Shown here in pieces: positions 22,867 to 31,567 of a stretch of DNA of 64,000 nucleotides (positions within the stretch are counted from its first letter, which is position 1; each line of letters begins with the position of its first letter). The notes under the pieces were generated by a model. The model ran no database searches and was not told the DNA's origin. It worked only from the letters and a program-made list of their open reading frames with translations. The stretch is from Flavobacterium sp. TR2 (GTDB lineage Bacteria; Bacteroidota; Bacteroidia; Flavobacteriales; Flavobacteriaceae). The stretch spans positions 496,001 through 560,000 of the forward strand of contig NZ_CP104307.1 of assembly GCF_025252405.1 (NCBI RefSeq), written 5' to 3'. The position numbers and the translations under genes were made by a program.

Positions 22867-23556
22867 CTAAGATTTGACTGGTTCACTGTTGAAATCGAAT
22901 TTGTAACCTTGTGAAAAATCAACTGCACTGGCTGAAAGGGGAATCGGCGTTCTTGTGCCGTCTTCATCGATCAGATTAGCTTCTATATACCAGACCGAAC
23001 GAATTGGCTTGTAGGCCTCTGAAATGATGCTCACGCCGTCGGTAAAATCTTCATCGTCTATCTTCTTTGTAAGCTTCTGCAGTTCCAAAACTCTGCTGCC
23101 TTTAAGATTTCCTTTTGCATCCTTTTTCAAGAGGTTGAAAATGATGTCTACAAGGGCAGATGTCGATTCGTCTTTTGCCAGCGAACTGATGTACTTTTCA
23201 ACTTTCGCGATTCCTGCGCTAACGGTGTCGTCCCAGCCGTCTGTAACTCTGTAGCCGATCGTGATTTCACCGCCTTTGGTTGAAAAGGTATGCGACTGCT
23301 GTTTTTCTTTGATTCCGTAAACATCTGCTTTCAGCTTTAAAATGTTTTCAAAAAACTGGAATGCCTGAGTTTTGGCGTTAGAAATCATTTCCGAAGCTGC
23401 ACAGAGCGTAAAAATTGCTTTCGGCACTGCCTGTTCTACGAGGTCCTTGTATGCCTCACGATCTTTCTCTTTTTTTGCTTCGATTTCTGCTAATGCTGCT
23501 TTCAGCTCCTTTGCTGAATACTTTGTTATGTCTTTAGGTAGTGTTTCTGTGTTCAT
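22867..23556 (-). CDS. DUF3164 phage protein
   Basis: A 229-residue protein. The coiled-coil start (ELKAALAEIEAKKEKDREAYKDLVEQAV), 'KQQSHTFSTKGGEITIGYRVTDGWDDTVSAGIAKVEKYISSL' and the end 'RSVWYIEANLIDEDGTRTPIPLS' are the pattern of DUF3164, which is found almost only in Mu-like phages in the early region between MuB and GemA. The function is unknown. The start overlaps the next gene by 4 bases. Confidence 0.85.
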   Translation of the reverse strand: MNTETLPKDITKYSAKELKAALAEIEAKKEKDREAYKDLVEQAVPKAIFTLCAASEMISNAKTQAFQFFENILKLKADVYGIKEKQQSHTFSTKGGEITIGYRVTDGWDDTVSAGIAKVEKYISSLAKDESTSALVDIIFNLLKKDAKGNLKGSRVLELQKLTKKIDDEDFTDGVSIISEAYKPIRSVWYIEANLIDEDGTRTPIPLSASAVDFSQGYKFDFNSEPVKS

Positions 23557-23777
23557 AATATTTCTGGATTATTTACTTCGATTGTTTCTGTTGTGATTAT
23601 TGAATATTGAATGTTGTATCTGAATTTATCCCTTAGCTCCGCTAAAAATTTGCAGTCTGCATTGTAGTTATGCGGAACTATAACCGTCCTTTTTTTACCG
23701 TAATACTCAAATCGTCCTTTAATTTTTTGATGCAGCTTGTATCTCCTGTTCTGCTCTGGTGTTCTATGTTTCGCCAT
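23553..23777 (-). CDS. Small basic phage protein, unknown
   Basis: A 74-residue protein. 'MAKHRTPEQNRRYKLHQKIKGRFEYYGKKRTV' is strongly basic with an RNR-type helix, possibly nucleic-acid binding. It overlaps neighbours by 4 and 14 bases within the early operon. Confidence 0.5.
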   Translation of the reverse strand: MAKHRTPEQNRRYKLHQKIKGRFEYYGKKRTVIVPHNYNADCKFLAELRDKFRYNIQYSIITTETIEVNNPEIL

Positions 23778-24060
23778 CTTGTAAAAATTGATTTTGATTG
23801 AAAGCCCGCCATGAAACGGCCTTTATTTTCTCGAGAACGACATTTACTTTGGCTTCTATCGCAGGCGGTATTTTAAAATCCCTGACATCATTTGGAAAAT
23901 TGTGGTTAAGCTGTGAAAGCAAAGAGCCTCGTTCCTGATTAATGCATATTCTTTCGCCTGTTTTGAAAACATATATTTTGCCTTCATTCTGCTGATCTGA
24001 GCAGTAGGCCAGCACATTGTGCAGGTCTTCTAATCGTTGGTTTGTTTCTTCTATCGTCAT
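23764..24060 (-). CDS. Phage early protein, unknown (98 aa)
   Basis: A helical protein (MTIEETNQRLEDLHNVLAYC...) with 'FKTGERICINQERGSLLSQLNHNFPNDVRDF' in the middle. It has no membrane segment or recognised motif and lies 13 bases behind the upstream gene. Confidence 0.5.
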   Translation of the reverse strand: MTIEETNQRLEDLHNVLAYCSDQQNEGKIYVFKTGERICINQERGSLLSQLNHNFPNDVRDFKIPPAIEAKVNVVLEKIKAVSWRAFNQNQFLQDGET

Positions 24061-24073
24061 ACTTCATTTGAGG

Positions 24074-24427
24074 TTAGTTCACTGAAAAAACTCTGATGCC
24101 TTTTGGTCTTGATTCAGTCTTTTTGATTTTATTGAGCAATGCCGCTGGCCTTATGCTAAAAAGGGTTATAAGACAATTATGATAGCATCTTTCATAATCC
24201 CGTGCAGTTACATTTGAATTTGTGTATCGATCAGTCATTTCGTGAAATTTCTCTTCACATTTTGTCAGCTCCATTCTAAACCATGCATTTATTGGAGTGC
24301 TTGCCAATACCTGCTGAAATTCTTTTAGATCGTTGGTGATGTGTCCGCACCAATTGCTGTAAAAAGTCCAAATGATAGCTTCGTGTTGGTCTTCTGTAAT
24401 CTCTAACTTTTGAATTACTGTTTTCAT
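24074..24427 (-). CDS. Phage early protein, unknown (117 aa)
   Basis: A helical protein with 'ITEDQHEAIIWTFYSNWCGHITNDLKEFQQVL' and four scattered Cys/His residues. It directly follows the second P-loop ATPase (3-base gap), so it may be a partner of it. No family recognised. Confidence 0.5.
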   Translation of the reverse strand: MKTVIQKLEITEDQHEAIIWTFYSNWCGHITNDLKEFQQVLASTPINAWFRMELTKCEEKFHEMTDRYTNSNVTARDYERCYHNCLITLFSIRPAALLNKIKKTESRPKGIRVFSVN

Positions 24428-24430
24428 AGC

Positions 24431-25072
24431 TTAATGTTTTTGTGTTCCATGTAAATCTTCATAACCCTTTTGCCAAACCACAAACTGTTTTGCGTTAGGT
24501 CCGTATTTTCTTCCCTTGTTTGTAGCCAAATAACCGCTTACTACAACCTTTTGAGTAGCATCAAATTTTATCCTGTCTTCAAAATCAGTTTTTGGATTTT
24601 GCCCTTTAGCGTGGCCTATAAAAACCAATGTTTTTTCTTTAAATCTTTTTCTAAAATTCAAGTAGTCTTCAAATGTATATCCCAAAAAAAAGTATGAGAC
24701 TGAATCTATTACTACTACTTGAGCGCTATTTCTTTGTTCAAGTCGATTAATAAGCTGTTCAACATTATCATCGATCACATTAAAATTATTTGCTACATCC
24801 TGCATTTGAAAAAGCTTCAATCTGTCTTGTAAGTTTTCATCATCCAAATCTTCTTCTTTTGAAATAAGAATCGTTTTTTCAGTTTTAGCAAACTCTTTAA
24901 TCAACTGCATTATAAAAGAACTTTTACCGCTGGAACTGTCGCCCCATATAAACCAACGGGATTTTTTTTGCGGGTTTCCAAAAACATCATTGAAGCGCCC
25001 TGTAAATTTGATAAGTGGTATAACTGTAGAAAGTATATTTGCTACTGTCAGAGCTCTTTTAAATTTCTCCAT
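24431..25072 (-). CDS. RecA/AAA-type P-loop ATPase
   Basis: A 213-residue protein. Walker A 'WGDSSSGKSSFIMQLIKEF' (residues 43-61), 'EKTILISKEEDLDDENLQDRL', then a Walker B-like 'AQVVVIDSVSYFF' and 'EKTLVFIGHAKGQNP'. This is a RecA-like core of the kind found in phage recombination or replication accessory ATPases. It starts one base behind the MuB-like gene, so two ATPases lie next to the transposase. Substrate unknown. Confidence 0.75.
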   Translation of the reverse strand: MEKFKRALTVANILSTVIPLIKFTGRFNDVFGNPQKKSRWFIWGDSSSGKSSFIMQLIKEFAKTEKTILISKEEDLDDENLQDRLKLFQMQDVANNFNVIDDNVEQLINRLEQRNSAQVVVIDSVSYFFLGYTFEDYLNFRKRFKEKTLVFIGHAKGQNPKTDFEDRIKFDATQKVVVSGYLATNKGRKYGPNAKQFVVWQKGYEDLHGTQKH

Positions 25073-25073
25073 A

Positions 25074-26012
25074 TTATGCAGTCAGTAACCTTGGCATTCC
25101 TAATATGGTTCTTACAAAGTCTTCTGTGAGTGGTTGACCAGTTCTGTCGGCTTCTTTCATTGCAGGAACCAGAACATCATGCAATTCTCCGTAGTTATCG
25201 CAATTTTGTTTTAAAAATCTGATAAGTGACTTATCTTCAATTTGTTCTAAAAACATTGAAAAACTTCTGTCGATGCTAGGCAATTCTCTAATACCAAATT
25301 TGATTCTTCTATAAAATTGTGGTATTCCTGAACGGTTCTTTTTTCTTAGTTTGTCAAGATTGTCTGTTAACTGGCTTGTTCCAATAAGTGTGATGCCACA
25401 AATTCTAATTAAAGCATCGTATAATTCTTTCATAGAACAAAGCGCGGGCTGTTTCATATACTCACACTCATCAAAAATTAGGTGTGGTTTTAATCCTTCA
25501 AGTCTTAATTGTTTTAGCTTTTTAGCTATTTCGCCAATTTTCTTGCTTTTGGTTTTCGGCGTTGCGATTTTTAACGTATCTATAATCTTATCAAGTAAAT
25601 CGCCAATTGTATCAAGAGAACCAACAACTATTTTAAAAGTATCAACAGGATTGGCTTTTAGAAACATATCAGAAATATAAGTTTTACCAGAACCCGTTTC
25701 GCCAATTATAATATTTGTTAATCCGTTTTCTTTTGCGTCCTCTAGAGTTGAAAGCATCCTGTAAAGCTGAGGCGTTTCTTTCATGCTCCAATACTCCTTT
25801 TTTAAAGAGTGCCCAATGAACTCAGCAATCAGTAAATACCATTTATCCTTAATTTCTGATTTACCCACAGTAGTTTCGCCTTTTCTAATACTTGAGATAT
25901 AACTCTCGTTAACACCTGAACGCTTTACGATTTCATTTGCAGAAATACTATGTAAATTGATGTATTGGTTCAAAGCCTCAGTAATCTGCTGTTTTTGTGT
26001 TATTGTTATCAT
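25074..26012 (-). CDS. MuB-like transposition target-DNA ATPase
   Basis: A 312-residue protein. The N-terminal HTH (ISANEIVKRSGVNESYISSIRKGETTV, about residues 23-49) precedes an AAA+ ATPase with Walker A GETGSGKT (104-111), Walker B 'PHLIFDECEYM' (about 185-195) and sensor 'ITLIGTSQL'. HTH plus AAA+ directly after the transposase is the MuB layout: MuB binds target DNA, activates MuA and gives target immunity. The gene overlaps the transposase stop by 4 bases. Confidence 0.88.
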   Translation of the reverse strand: MITITQKQQITEALNQYINLHSISANEIVKRSGVNESYISSIRKGETTVGKSEIKDKWYLLIAEFIGHSLKKEYWSMKETPQLYRMLSTLEDAKENGLTNIIIGETGSGKTYISDMFLKANPVDTFKIVVGSLDTIGDLLDKIIDTLKIATPKTKSKKIGEIAKKLKQLRLEGLKPHLIFDECEYMKQPALCSMKELYDALIRICGITLIGTSQLTDNLDKLRKKNRSGIPQFYRRIKFGIRELPSIDRSFSMFLEQIEDKSLIRFLKQNCDNYGELHDVLVPAMKEADRTGQPLTEDFVRTILGMPRLLTA

Positions 26013-28141
26013 AGGTTAGTGTATTTGTTTAGGTTAACTTTTTCTTTTAAATAATTTGTTTGAGCTTCCTGCCAGCTAGATTCTTCTAATACTTTTTCGC
26101 GCTTTTCTTGCTTAACTGCAATACGCTCAGTTGCTTTTCTAAGTCTCTCAGTTGCTTTCTGATCTTTATGCTGTCCAAGACTATCAGGAATAATTAGCTT
26201 TTTAAGGGTGTCTAATTGTGGATTACTATCAAATAAATCCTCCAATACTTCCCGTTGTTGAGCACCTCGCAAAATGATCTCATTATTCATACGACGATTG
26301 TAATCGTACACCAATTGCCTTTGCTGAGTGTCACCTTTCTGTTGATCGTATAAAGCCATTGGCTGGATGTATTTTTCTTGTAGAATAAACTCCATCGTAC
26401 CGATCTCTTCAATTAAGCGGCCGTCTCGACCTTTTGCATTACTTACCAAAATTTGACTTAGATCATCTGTATCATAAAAAACCATCCAATCTTCATGCAT
26501 ATACTTTCTAAAATTCATATCGAAAGTATCGTAAGCTCTTTCTTGTCCTTCTATTGTAGGTGTTAAGCCGTTTCCTTTCATTTTATTGGTATGTCCAGTT
26601 ATTTGGCCGTAAGTGCGTAAGAATTGGTTCAATGACATTTCTGTTTTTTCTTCAAAAGACAAGAAACTATCAACAAATCCGTGAACTTTTTCAGCCCTTT
26701 CATTTTCAATTGCTTCTACAATCTGCTTGATGCATCCATGCTTATCAGGAAAAAGGTGGCGATGTTTGGCTAGATAATCGTCATTTACTTGGTTTTCGAT
26801 ATTCGCAGTAACGTTATGACCAGACCAGTTTAACACCATTTGCTCTTGAAAATGCTTTTCATTGAACTTGTCAAAAAACGGCTCTATAACTTTAGATTTT
26901 TTGTTTTTCACTTTTGCTGGTGTAAAGTGCAATGCCGTAGCTTCGTATGTTGGTGTAAGATTTTTAATTTGATAGCGATCTGTTTGCAACTCATACGGTT
27001 TGTATTTTGAGCCAAATAGTTCCTCAGTATGTTTAAGAGCGTTCTTTAATGCCTGTCTTATTAGGGTAGGGCTTTCTTTTTCACCAATCGCGTAACCTAC
27101 TATGTAATAATTGAATGGATCAACTATCATTACTGCTGTAAGCCTATTGTGATACGTTGTGACTGAATTACCGTTCCTATCTATTGTTGTTTTTTGATAA
27201 AGAAGCTCAGCATCCCATCCGTCCATTGTCCAATAAAGCATTGCTGCACTTGGCTTGCTACGTTTAATTTGCATATGTTTTTCATGCATGAGGTCCGTTT
27301 CTCCATGTTGTCCAGCAAATACAAACAAATCGAGCTCTTTTCGCTTATTGGCAATCACTCCTGCATCTATAAGTTTCCAGCCAAAAACTCCAGCAACATT
27401 ATTGTAATGTCTTACAATTTGCTCATTGTTAAGATTCTGATGTTTTCCTAAAAGAACTTCAATAAGTGCTGATTGTTGATCGTCCTTTACTTTTGCTGCA
27501 TTCCTAGTGCCAAACTTTTTGCTGATTATTGACGAATAACCCTCTTTTATATAGCGGTTTACTTTATGTCTCAAACTGTCTTTTGTAGTAGGCAAATCGT
27601 GGTTGACCAGCTGAAAAGCATTTATATCATTACTCAAACTTTGCCATATATCAAATTGTCCTGTAAGCCCTAATGATTTAGCGTATAATTTTCGCTTCTG
27701 CCGTACTTCCAGTATCGTGTTTAACACCGAAGCATTGTAAGTATAGAGTTCAATTGTATCTGGCGATAGTTTTTTATTGTTGTCCTCACCATATCTGTGC
27801 GCGGCAAAGAAATCAAAAGCTTTACGATCGCTTACGTAGTGTTTTTCAAAGAACGATGCCCTTGTTTTTTCGGCGGGCTTTCCGAATTTGAATACTAATG
27901 CATCACGCCACTCTTGAACTAAAGAGTCAAACTCAACCAGTGCATCGAATCCTAATGATGCGCGTCTTAACTCGCGTTCAGGTTGAGTCTTGCTTTTCAT
28001 TCTGCCATAAAGCGCCCTGTAAGAAATTAGTTTTAAACTTTGCTCGTCTGAGCTTACAAGCTTATCACTCTTAATTAGGAACTTTATTTTTGCACCAAGT
28101 TTGTCGTTATGGTATTCAAATGGGCTTTCTTTCTTTTCCAT
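26009..28141 (-). CDS. MuA-like DDE transposase
   Basis: A 710-residue protein. The catalytic core shows 'AMLYWTMDGWDAELLY' (Asp307), 'YKPYELQTDRYQIKN' (Asp388) and 'KSKVIEPFFDKFNEKH' (Glu420), the DDE triad of the Mu/retroviral integrase fold. The N-terminal part has winged-helix-like segments and the C-terminal part a Mu-type beta domain (about 520-600) and a basic helical end. It inserts and replicates the phage genome by transposition. The start MEKKESPFEYHND follows the small Ner-position gene. Confidence 0.92.
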   Translation of the reverse strand: MEKKESPFEYHNDKLGAKIKFLIKSDKLVSSDEQSLKLISYRALYGRMKSKTQPERELRRASLGFDALVEFDSLVQEWRDALVFKFGKPAEKTRASFFEKHYVSDRKAFDFFAAHRYGEDNNKKLSPDTIELYTYNASVLNTILEVRQKRKLYAKSLGLTGQFDIWQSLSNDINAFQLVNHDLPTTKDSLRHKVNRYIKEGYSSIISKKFGTRNAAKVKDDQQSALIEVLLGKHQNLNNEQIVRHYNNVAGVFGWKLIDAGVIANKRKELDLFVFAGQHGETDLMHEKHMQIKRSKPSAAMLYWTMDGWDAELLYQKTTIDRNGNSVTTYHNRLTAVMIVDPFNYYIVGYAIGEKESPTLIRQALKNALKHTEELFGSKYKPYELQTDRYQIKNLTPTYEATALHFTPAKVKNKKSKVIEPFFDKFNEKHFQEQMVLNWSGHNVTANIENQVNDDYLAKHRHLFPDKHGCIKQIVEAIENERAEKVHGFVDSFLSFEEKTEMSLNQFLRTYGQITGHTNKMKGNGLTPTIEGQERAYDTFDMNFRKYMHEDWMVFYDTDDLSQILVSNAKGRDGRLIEEIGTMEFILQEKYIQPMALYDQQKGDTQQRQLVYDYNRRMNNEIILRGAQQREVLEDLFDSNPQLDTLKKLIIPDSLGQHKDQKATERLRKATERIAVKQEKREKVLEESSWQEAQTNYLKEKVNLNKYTNL

Positions 28142-28176
28142 AGTGAATAATTATTTCTGTTCGACTCGGACGTTTT

Positions 28177-28365
28177 CTATAACTCATCAAAATCACTTAT
28201 TTTTTTCAACTCTTCCTCTAAGAGTTCTTTAGCGCGTTTTCGCATCGCCCTGGCAACATCAGAGTTGGTATAAAATTTTAAAGCAGATCGTAAGCTAGGA
28301 CGGGAAGAATTAAATTCTTTTATGATTTTATTCTTCATCTCACTTGCAATTAATATCTCTTTCAT
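28177..28365 (-). CDS. Small first early gene (Ner position)
   Basis: The ATG at 28365 (MKEILIASEMKNKIIKEF...) gives 62 residues. The longer frame from 28437 would cover the early promoter and is not used. The protein is helical and basic/acidic (RAMRKRAKELLEEELKKI). As first early gene, between the repressor operator and the transposase, it has the position of Mu Ner, but no clear Cro-like HTH is visible. Confidence 0.5.
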   Translation of the reverse strand: MKEILIASEMKNKIIKEFNSSRPSLRSALKFYTNSDVARAMRKRAKELLEEELKKISDFDEL

Positions 28366-28396
28366 ATCTTTACAATTGTTAATTATTATTTGTAAT

Positions 28397-28458
28397 ACGT
28401 TTTGTTGTTTACAAATATATACACAAATTGAAAACAAAAAAACGTTTTTACGTAAAAA
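28397..28458. promoter_or_regulatory. Divergent early/repressor control region
   Basis: The early promoter -7 box TATATTTG reads on the minus strand at 28419-28412, about 47 bases before the ATG at 28365. It is flanked by an inverted repeat: ACGTTTTGTTGTTT (28397-28410) and AAACAAAAAAACGT (28432-28445), one mismatch. Next to it lies the perfect palindrome TTTTTACGTAAAAA (28445-28458), close to the repressor start. These are good candidates for repressor operators. Confidence 0.6.
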
Positions 28459-28479
28459 AGTTCACATTTTTAAAACATT

Positions 28480-29178
28480 ATGGATAAGTCGTTGATTTTA
28501 AACAGATTAAAAAACATAAAAAATTTCGCTACAGATACAGAATTAGCGAATTTTCTTAATATTAGTCGTAGTACTTTGTCTAATTGGTATGCAAGAAACT
28601 CAATTGATTACGATCTTTTGTTTTCAAAATGTGAAAACAACGTCGATATTAATTGGCTATTAACAGGTAATGGATATAATGTCAAAAATGAAAGCAATGT
28701 TCTCGCTGAGCCAATAGAAAGCTCTCGAAAAACAAAAGACCCAATTTATGAACTGCAACGGGTTCCGGTATTTAATCTTGAAGCAACAATGGGATTAGTT
28801 CCGTTAGTGGACGGCAATGGAGTAGATGAAGAAAAGGTAATTGACTATATATCTATACCAAGCATGCCATCATGTGATGGAGCAATTTACGCATCCGGTG
28901 ACAGTATGTATCCATTGTTAAAGTCTGGTGATATGATTGCTTATAAACGGATTGCTGTTGAAAGAGCACAGATATTTTTTGGAGAAATGTATATTGTGGC
29001 CGTTAAGTTAGACGATTTCAGTACAATGAAGACTGTCAAGTTTGTGCACCAAAGTGAGTTGGGAGACGAGTATATAAGACTTGTAAGCCATAATCAGCAC
29101 CATACTCCGAAAGATGTAAAACTAAGTCAAATAGCCGCAATTGGATTAGTTAGAGCGTCAATACGATTGCATAACTAA
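28480..29178 (+). CDS. Prophage repressor, HTH plus S24 peptidase domain
   Basis: A 232-residue protein. The N-terminal CI/Bro-like HTH (TDTELANFLNISRSTLSNWYARN, about 18-40) is followed by a LexA-type S24 domain with Ser142 in ASGDSMYP and candidate Lys184/Lys187 in STMKTVKFV. It is divergent from the early operon, exactly like Mu c. It should keep the lysogenic state; the S24 domain suggests release by self-cleavage or another signal. I see no classic Ala-Gly/Cys-Gly cleavage site; 'LEATMG' near residue 103 is a candidate. Confidence 0.9.
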   Translation: MDKSLILNRLKNIKNFATDTELANFLNISRSTLSNWYARNSIDYDLLFSKCENNVDINWLLTGNGYNVKNESNVLAEPIESSRKTKDPIYELQRVPVFNLEATMGLVPLVDGNGVDEEKVIDYISIPSMPSCDGAIYASGDSMYPLLKSGDMIAYKRIAVERAQIFFGEMYIVAVKLDDFSTMKTVKFVHQSELGDEYIRLVSHNQHHTPKDVKLSQIAAIGLVRASIRLHN

Positions 29179-29219
29179 TTAATTAATTGACAATCAACAC
29201 ATTAAACACCTGCAAGGGT

Positions 29220-29306
29220 TTTAAAATATGAAATAACGGGGGCATTTCAGCTGTTTTAATGCTGTTTTTGGTGTTTAAAATGCAATTATCGGGGGTGTTT
29301 GAAGCT
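29220..29306. repeat. Imperfect 33-bp direct repeats, candidate left-end transposase sites
   Basis: Two copies of TTTAAAAT...CGGGGG...TTT..AGCT lie at 29220-29252 and 29274-29306, with cores CGGGGG 53 bp apart. They lie just behind the repressor gene, where the left end of a Mu-like genome carries several transposase-binding sites. The other phage end is outside the window, so this cannot be tested here. Confidence 0.4.
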
Positions 29307-29325
29307 ATTTTTTTGCACATTAGAG

Positions 29326-29358
29326 GTAAAGCAAGAAGTAAAGCAAGAAGTAAAGCAA
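29326..29358. repeat. 12-bp tandem repeat
   Basis: GTAAAGCAAGAA is repeated twice and followed by a third partial copy (GTAAAGCAA). It lies between the repressor and the first host gene. It is short and simple; it may be part of the phage end or simple-sequence host DNA. Confidence 0.6.
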
Positions 29359-29444
29359 TACTAAAAAACTATTCTTTTTAAATTGTTTTTAAATGCATTT
29401 TAAAAACATTTAAAACTTATGACCTAACGCAAACAGCAGTATAT

Positions 29445-29480
29445 AAAAAAGCCGTAAAATGCTTATTTTTACGGCTTTTA
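29445..29480 (+). terminator. Terminator behind repressor
   Basis: AAAAAAGCCGTAAAA / TTTTACGGCTTTT form a stem of about 13 bp with a short loop. It lies 270 bases behind the repressor stop and before the first host gene on the same strand. Confidence 0.7.
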
Positions 29481-29530
29481 AGGCGTTTTTATATAGAAAT
29501 AACGCTTCAATTGTACTTATCACTTTAAAG

Positions 29531-29580
29531 TGGTACTTGCGATCGTTTTTAATGGTACCAAAATGGTACTAAAAGGTATA
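29531..29580. repeat. TGGTAC repeat cluster near the presumed phage end
   Basis: TGGTACT (29531), TGGTACC (29553), TGGTACT (29564) and AGGTAT (29574) are spaced 22, 11 and 10 bp, close to whole helical turns. They may be protein-binding sites at the prophage border or a host operator. The rest of the 779-bp stretch 29179-29957 holds only the repeats and terminator listed and no convincing gene. Confidence 0.45.
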
Positions 29581-29957
29581 TTGCGGACATTTTATTTTTT
29601 TTCAGTTTTCAACCTTTTTTGCTGTTAAGCACTGATTTTATTGGACTTTTCGACCTTTTTTATTATTATGCTTATTGTACATTTCATTTATAGCCCTATA
29701 TACATCAGTAAAATTTTAACCGCTTACTAGTATTTAAAATATTTGTTAGTTATGAGCATAGGCCTACTTTTAAAGTAACGGGTCTGTGCTCTGCTTTTTT
29801 ATATTCTAAAGAAAAAATAAAAAAATGGAAAAATCTTGAAACCAAATCACAAATCAAACGTCTAACATTTTAGAGCATCATTTTATTTCAATTATGAGGT
29901 TTCAATCATCAATCAAAAAAACGAATTTCATTAATCTAAAACCATAATCAATACATT

Positions 29958-31406
29958 ATGAAAAAACCAATCAAACTTATTGCGCTTTTTGTTGCCTTTC
30001 AGTTTTCGTCATTTAGCACTTTTGCTCAAAATAAAGCACAGCAAATCGAACAGCTTTTGTCCAAGTATAACGAGTACGGGCAATTTAACGGTTCTGCTTT
30101 GGTGGCCGAAAACGGAAAAGTAATTTTTAAAAAAGGCTTCGGTTCTGCCAATATGGAATGGAATATTCCGAATCAGCCTGATACCAAATTCAGATTGGGT
30201 TCTATCAGCAAACAGTTTACGGCTCTTTTGATTGTAAAACTGGCAGAAGAAGGAAAAATTAAACTTGATGTTCCTATTACTACTTATCTTCCAGATTATC
30301 CAAAAGAAAATGGCAGCAAAATTACGATTCACCACTTATTGACTCATACGTCTGGAATTCCAAATTATACTAATGCTCCCAATTTCCTTAAAGATAAAGC
30401 AAGAGATCCTTATACTCCAGAAGCATTTGCAAAAACATTTTCGAGTCTTCCGCTAGATTTTGCGCCAGGCGAAAAATTCAATTATAGCAATTCGGGTTAC
30501 TTTTTATTAGGCTGCATTATCGAAAAAATTACTGGCAAAACGTATGAACAGAATTTGCAGGAAACAATTTTCACGCCTTTAAAAATGGTTAATACGGGTT
30601 ACGACCATAGCGAAGTAGTCCTAAAAAACAGAGCTGCGGGTTATGAGAAAGAAGGAAAGAAAATTGTCAACGCCTCCTATATTGATATGAGCATTCCGTA
30701 CGCTGCTGGATCTTTGTATTCTACTGTAGAAGATTTGTATTTGTGGGATCAGGCGCTTTATACAAATAAATTGCTTTCTGAGAAAAGCATGGAATCCTTA
30801 TTTAAGCCTTACATAAAAGCTTGGGATGGTTTTTACGGATACGGATGGTCAACTTACGAAATTCCAAATGGGAACGACAAATTGACTGTTGTTGAACATG
30901 GCGGTGGCATCAACGGATTTAATACTATTATTTCGCGTATTCCAGCAGATAAGAATCTTGTTGTTTTGCTAAATAACACTGGCGGAACTGTTTTGGGAGA
31001 AATGAACAAGGCAATTCGCGCTATTTTATACAATCAGCCTTTTAATCAGCCTAAGAAATCACTGGCTCTTGACTTGTTAGATGTTTATGCCGAAAAAGGT
31101 GCAACAGCTGGAACAGAAGCTTACAAAAAGCTAAAAAGCGATCCAACTTATGCCATTAAAGAAAGCGACATGAACCGAGTTGGCTATCAATTATTGCAAA
31201 CTGGAAAAAAGAAAGAAGCTATTGAAGTTTTCAAAATCAATGTAGATTCTTTTCCTCAGTCTGGAAATGCTTACGATAGTTTAGGCGAAGCTTATCTAGC
31301 AGATGGAGACAAAAAATTAGCAATGGCCAACTATAAAAAATCGGTTGAACTGGATCCGACAAATGAAAACGGCAAAAAAGTTTTGGAAGAACTTTCAAAA
31401 AAATAA
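29958..31406 (+). CDS. Serine hydrolase, class C beta-lactamase/PBP family, with TPR end
   Basis: A 482-residue protein. The signal peptide (to about residue 23, STFAQ) precedes a beta-lactamase-like domain with SxxK (Ser82-Lys85, GSISKQFTA), YSN (176-178) and HGG (314-316), the three motifs of the family. The last 110 residues form TPR-like helices (NVDSFPQSGNAYDSLGEAYLADGDKKLAMANYKKSVELDP). Such periplasmic proteins are usually peptidases or esterases, not resistance enzymes. It is the first clear host gene right of the prophage. Confidence 0.88.
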   Translation: MKKPIKLIALFVAFQFSSFSTFAQNKAQQIEQLLSKYNEYGQFNGSALVAENGKVIFKKGFGSANMEWNIPNQPDTKFRLGSISKQFTALLIVKLAEEGKIKLDVPITTYLPDYPKENGSKITIHHLLTHTSGIPNYTNAPNFLKDKARDPYTPEAFAKTFSSLPLDFAPGEKFNYSNSGYFLLGCIIEKITGKTYEQNLQETIFTPLKMVNTGYDHSEVVLKNRAAGYEKEGKKIVNASYIDMSIPYAAGSLYSTVEDLYLWDQALYTNKLLSEKSMESLFKPYIKAWDGFYGYGWSTYEIPNGNDKLTVVEHGGGINGFNTIISRIPADKNLVVLLNNTGGTVLGEMNKAIRAILYNQPFNQPKKSLALDLLDVYAEKGATAGTEAYKKLKSDPTYAIKESDMNRVGYQLLQTGKKKEAIEVFKINVDSFPQSGNAYDSLGEAYLADGDKKLAMANYKKSVELDPTNENGKKVLEELSKK

Positions 31407-31440
31407 AAGCATCCGATTATAAATCAAATGCTTAAAAATG

Positions 31441-31486
31441 GCTTCGAAAAACTAGATCTGAAATCTATTTTTTCGAAGCTTTTTTG
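31441..31486 (+). terminator. Terminator behind serine hydrolase gene
   Basis: GCTTCGAAAAA / TTTTTTCGAAGC form a stem of 11 bp with a 17-base loop followed by TTTTTT, 35 bases behind the stop codon. Confidence 0.8.
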
Positions 31487-31567
31487 TTACAACTTGAGAC
31501 ATTCAAACTCGGCAATTTATTTTTTAGAAATATTATTTTAGCTCCATCCAAAACAATTGAATCCCCT

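Noticed and set aside
22713-22967. 84-residue minus-strand frame with a hydrophobic stretch
   Set aside because: It overlaps both the DUF3164 gene and the next small gene over most of its length; only the 110-bp gap is free, and the sequence looks like frame-shifted coding DNA.
1-29178. Search for a tyrosine or serine integrase
   Set aside because: None found; integration is explained by the MuA/MuB-like pair, so a tRNA attachment site is not expected.
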